Shown here piece by piece: positions 62,986-64,000 of a stretch of DNA of 64,000 nucleotides (position 1 is its first letter; each line of letters begins with the position of its first letter). This stretch comes from CAZSBB01 sp964605235 (GTDB taxonomy: Bacteria; Planctomycetota; Phycisphaerae; Phycisphaerales; Phycisphaeraceae). The translations under genes and the position numbers were made by a program. The DNA is taken from NCBI GenBank assembly GCA_964605235.1, contig CAZSBB010000034.1:4705-68704 (forward strand), given 5' to 3'. Below the pieces are notes generated by a model. The model saw only the letters and a list, made by a program, of their open reading frames with translations. It searched no databases and was not told where the DNA came from.

Positions 62986-63002
62986 AACTGCTTGTAGCAG
63001 TT
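62986..63002. promoter_or_regulatory. Operator 1 of the GntR regulator
   Basis: AACTGCT-TGT-AGCAGTT is a perfect 7-3-7 palindrome 23 bases upstream of the regulator ATG. It repeats almost unchanged at 63119-63135. It overlaps the start point expected for the regulator's own promoter and touches the -35 of the isomerase promoter, so autorepression plus control of the isomerase is likely. Confidence 0.75.
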
Positions 63003-63033
63003 GAATGCTAGCCCGAGGCGCGGCATAATGCAA
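63001..63033. promoter_or_regulatory. Face-to-face divergent promoters
   Basis: Plus strand: TTGAAT (63001-63006), 17 bases, CATAAT (63024-63029), driving the isomerase. Minus strand: TTGCAT (63033-63028), 17 bases, TAGCAT (63010-63005), driving the GntR gene. The two promoters occupy the same 33 bases in opposite directions, so polymerase binding to one excludes the other. Confidence 0.6.
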
Positions 63034-63118
63034 GGGTTTTATGCACATGCAGCGTGAATTGTGCGGTAATATCCGATCCATCAGTCGTTTCATCGACTCC
63101 CGGTAAAGCAGCCGGGCT

Positions 63119-63135
63119 AACTGCTTGGAGCAATT
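63119..63135. promoter_or_regulatory. Operator 2 of the GntR regulator, over the isomerase ribosome site
   Basis: AACTGCT-TGG-AGCAATT matches operator 1 in 15 of 17 positions and lies 3 bases upstream of the isomerase ATG, including the GGAG that would serve as its ribosome-binding site. Two sites 133 bases apart (about 12-13 helical turns) would allow a looped repressor. Confidence 0.7.
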
Positions 63136-63138
63136 GAC

Positions 63139-64000
63139 ATGCAACTGGCGCTGGCGGCGGGCAAGTTGGGCGTCACCTTGGATTTGGAGCAATGGCTGCC
63201 GCTGGCGCAGGCGGCGGGGTTTGCCGCGGCAGAACCGGGGCTGGCGCTGGACGCCGACGCTGCCGTCGCGCGGGCGCTGTTGGATCAGCATGGTTTACAG
63301 GCGGGGGGGTGGCAGCTCGACAACCACTGGCGCGGCAGCGATGCCGAGCATGCGGCCGTGGTGGCGCAGTTTCCCCGCCGGCTGGCGCAGGCGCGCACGC
63401 TGGGCAACCTCACCTGCCTGACCTGGCTGCGGCCCGCCAGCGATGAGCTTTCCTACCGCGACAACTTCCGCTGGCACCAGCAGCGCCTAAAGCCGCTCGC
63501 CCAGCAGTTGGCGGATGCGGGCGGCCAGCTCGCGCTGGAATTCCTGGGCCCGCGCACGCTGCGCGTGGGCAGGCGCTACAGCTTTATTCACACGCTCGAA
63601 CAGATGCTGGAGCTGTGCGACGCGCTGGGCGAAAACGTCGGCGTGCTGCTGGACTGCTGGCATTGGCATACGTCGCTGGGCACGGTGGAAGACATCCGCG
63701 CCATGCCGAGTTCGCGGCTGCTGTATGTGCATGTCAACGACGCGCCCGCCGGGGTGCCGGTGGAGCAGTTGGAGGATCTGGAGCGCGCCCTGCCGATGAC
63801 CACCGGCGTGATCGACAGCGCGGGTTTCATCGCGGCGCTGCGCGCGGTGGGGTATCAGGGCCTGCTGGTGCCTGAGCCGTTTGATGCGAGCTTGCGCGGG
63901 CAGGACCCGGCGCTGGTGTTCGGGCGCACCGCGGAACTCATGCGGAAAATGCTGGATGCCCAGCCGCGGCCGACGTTACCCAAAGTCATGCAAAGCCTGG
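63139..64000 (+). CDS. Sugar phosphate isomerase/epimerase, partial at the window end
   Basis: The open frame from ATG 63139 runs past position 64000 with no stop (287 codons seen). It is a xylose-isomerase-like TIM barrel: metal-site residues are seen as Glu in LALEFLGPR, Asp and His in GVLLDCWHWHTS, His/Asp in LYVHVNDAP and Glu in LLVPEPFD. It is divergent from, and shares operators with, the GntR regulator, suggesting induction by its sugar substrate. The 3' end and downstream genes are outside the window. Confidence 0.88.
   Translation, partial: MQLALAAGKLGVTLDLEQWLPLAQAAGFAAAEPGLALDADAAVARALLDQHGLQAGGWQLDNHWRGSDAEHAAVVAQFPRRLAQARTLGNLTCLTWLRPASDELSYRDNFRWHQQRLKPLAQQLADAGGQLALEFLGPRTLRVGRRYSFIHTLEQMLELCDALGENVGVLLDCWHWHTSLGTVEDIRAMPSSRLLYVHVNDAPAGVPVEQLEDLERALPMTTGVIDSAGFIAALRAVGYQGLLVPEPFDASLRGQDPALVFGRTAELMRKMLDAQPRPTLPKVMQSL

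Overview
This 64 kb window is high-GC bacterial DNA dominated by exported carbohydrate-active proteins, sugar-handling enzymes and pseudopilin-like proteins with the FTLIELLVVISIISLLIAILLPAL signature. Together with DUF4838, GH123/DUF4091-type, parallel beta-helix and solute-transporter genes, an IetAS-like pair, and several palindromic intergenic repeats, this points to the Planctomycetota, most likely a Phycisphaerae-type heterotroph feeding on complex glycans. That assignment is inferred from gene content; no rRNA or tRNA gene was seen.

Layout. 1-3.3 kb: the end of a membrane protein, a MoxR ATPase, and a diadenylate cyclase-YbbR pair (c-di-AMP synthesis). 3.6-7.0 kb: an AAA ATPase plus subtilase pair resembling the IetAS anti-phage system; its protease is broken by a one-base frameshift near the 3' end. 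7.5-18.1 kb (minus strand): a seven-gene glycan operon with a GH28/49-like beta-helix enzyme, SGNH hydrolase, TIM-barrel hydrolase, GH27 alpha-galactosidase, binding protein and two permeases. It is divergent from an AraC regulator and a pseudopilin (18.3-20.1 kb). 20.3-27.6 kb: SASA-type esterase, argG, Gfo/Idh/MocA oxidoreductase, sugar isomerase, small membrane protein and MscS channel.

27.7-38.2 kb (minus strand): a TIM-barrel protein, a GntR/LacI-type regulator, a translationally coupled kinase-polyol-phosphate dehydrogenase-SDR-nitrilase operon, and an exported protein of about 1000 residues. 38.3-46.2 kb (plus strand): a four-gene operon with DUF4838, a paralogue of that large exported protein, a beta-sandwich protein and a propeller-like protein. 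46.3-48.5 kb: a second regulator (paralogue of the first) followed by a pseudopilin. 48.6-53.1 kb: a metallophosphoesterase-HAD fusion, a NotI-family restriction enzyme divergent from a D12-class adenine methylase, a 2-hydroxyacid dehydrogenase and a ferredoxin. 53.2-64 kb: beta-helix protein, RidA, an atypical M19 dipeptidase homologue, GH123-like protein, two pseudopilins, and a GntR regulator divergent from a sugar isomerase that runs off the window.

How they fit together. The window is a chain of modules in which a sugar-responsive regulator sits next to one or two pseudopilin genes and a set of exported hydrolases, with importers and intracellular sugar enzymes nearby. Two defence loci (IetAS-like, NotI-type R-M) are interspersed. 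The points most worth following are the frameshifted IetS, the NotI-type nuclease paired with an adenine methylase, the recurring regulator-pseudopilin linkage, the twin 1000-residue exported proteins, and the face-to-face divergent promoters with twin operators at 63 kb.
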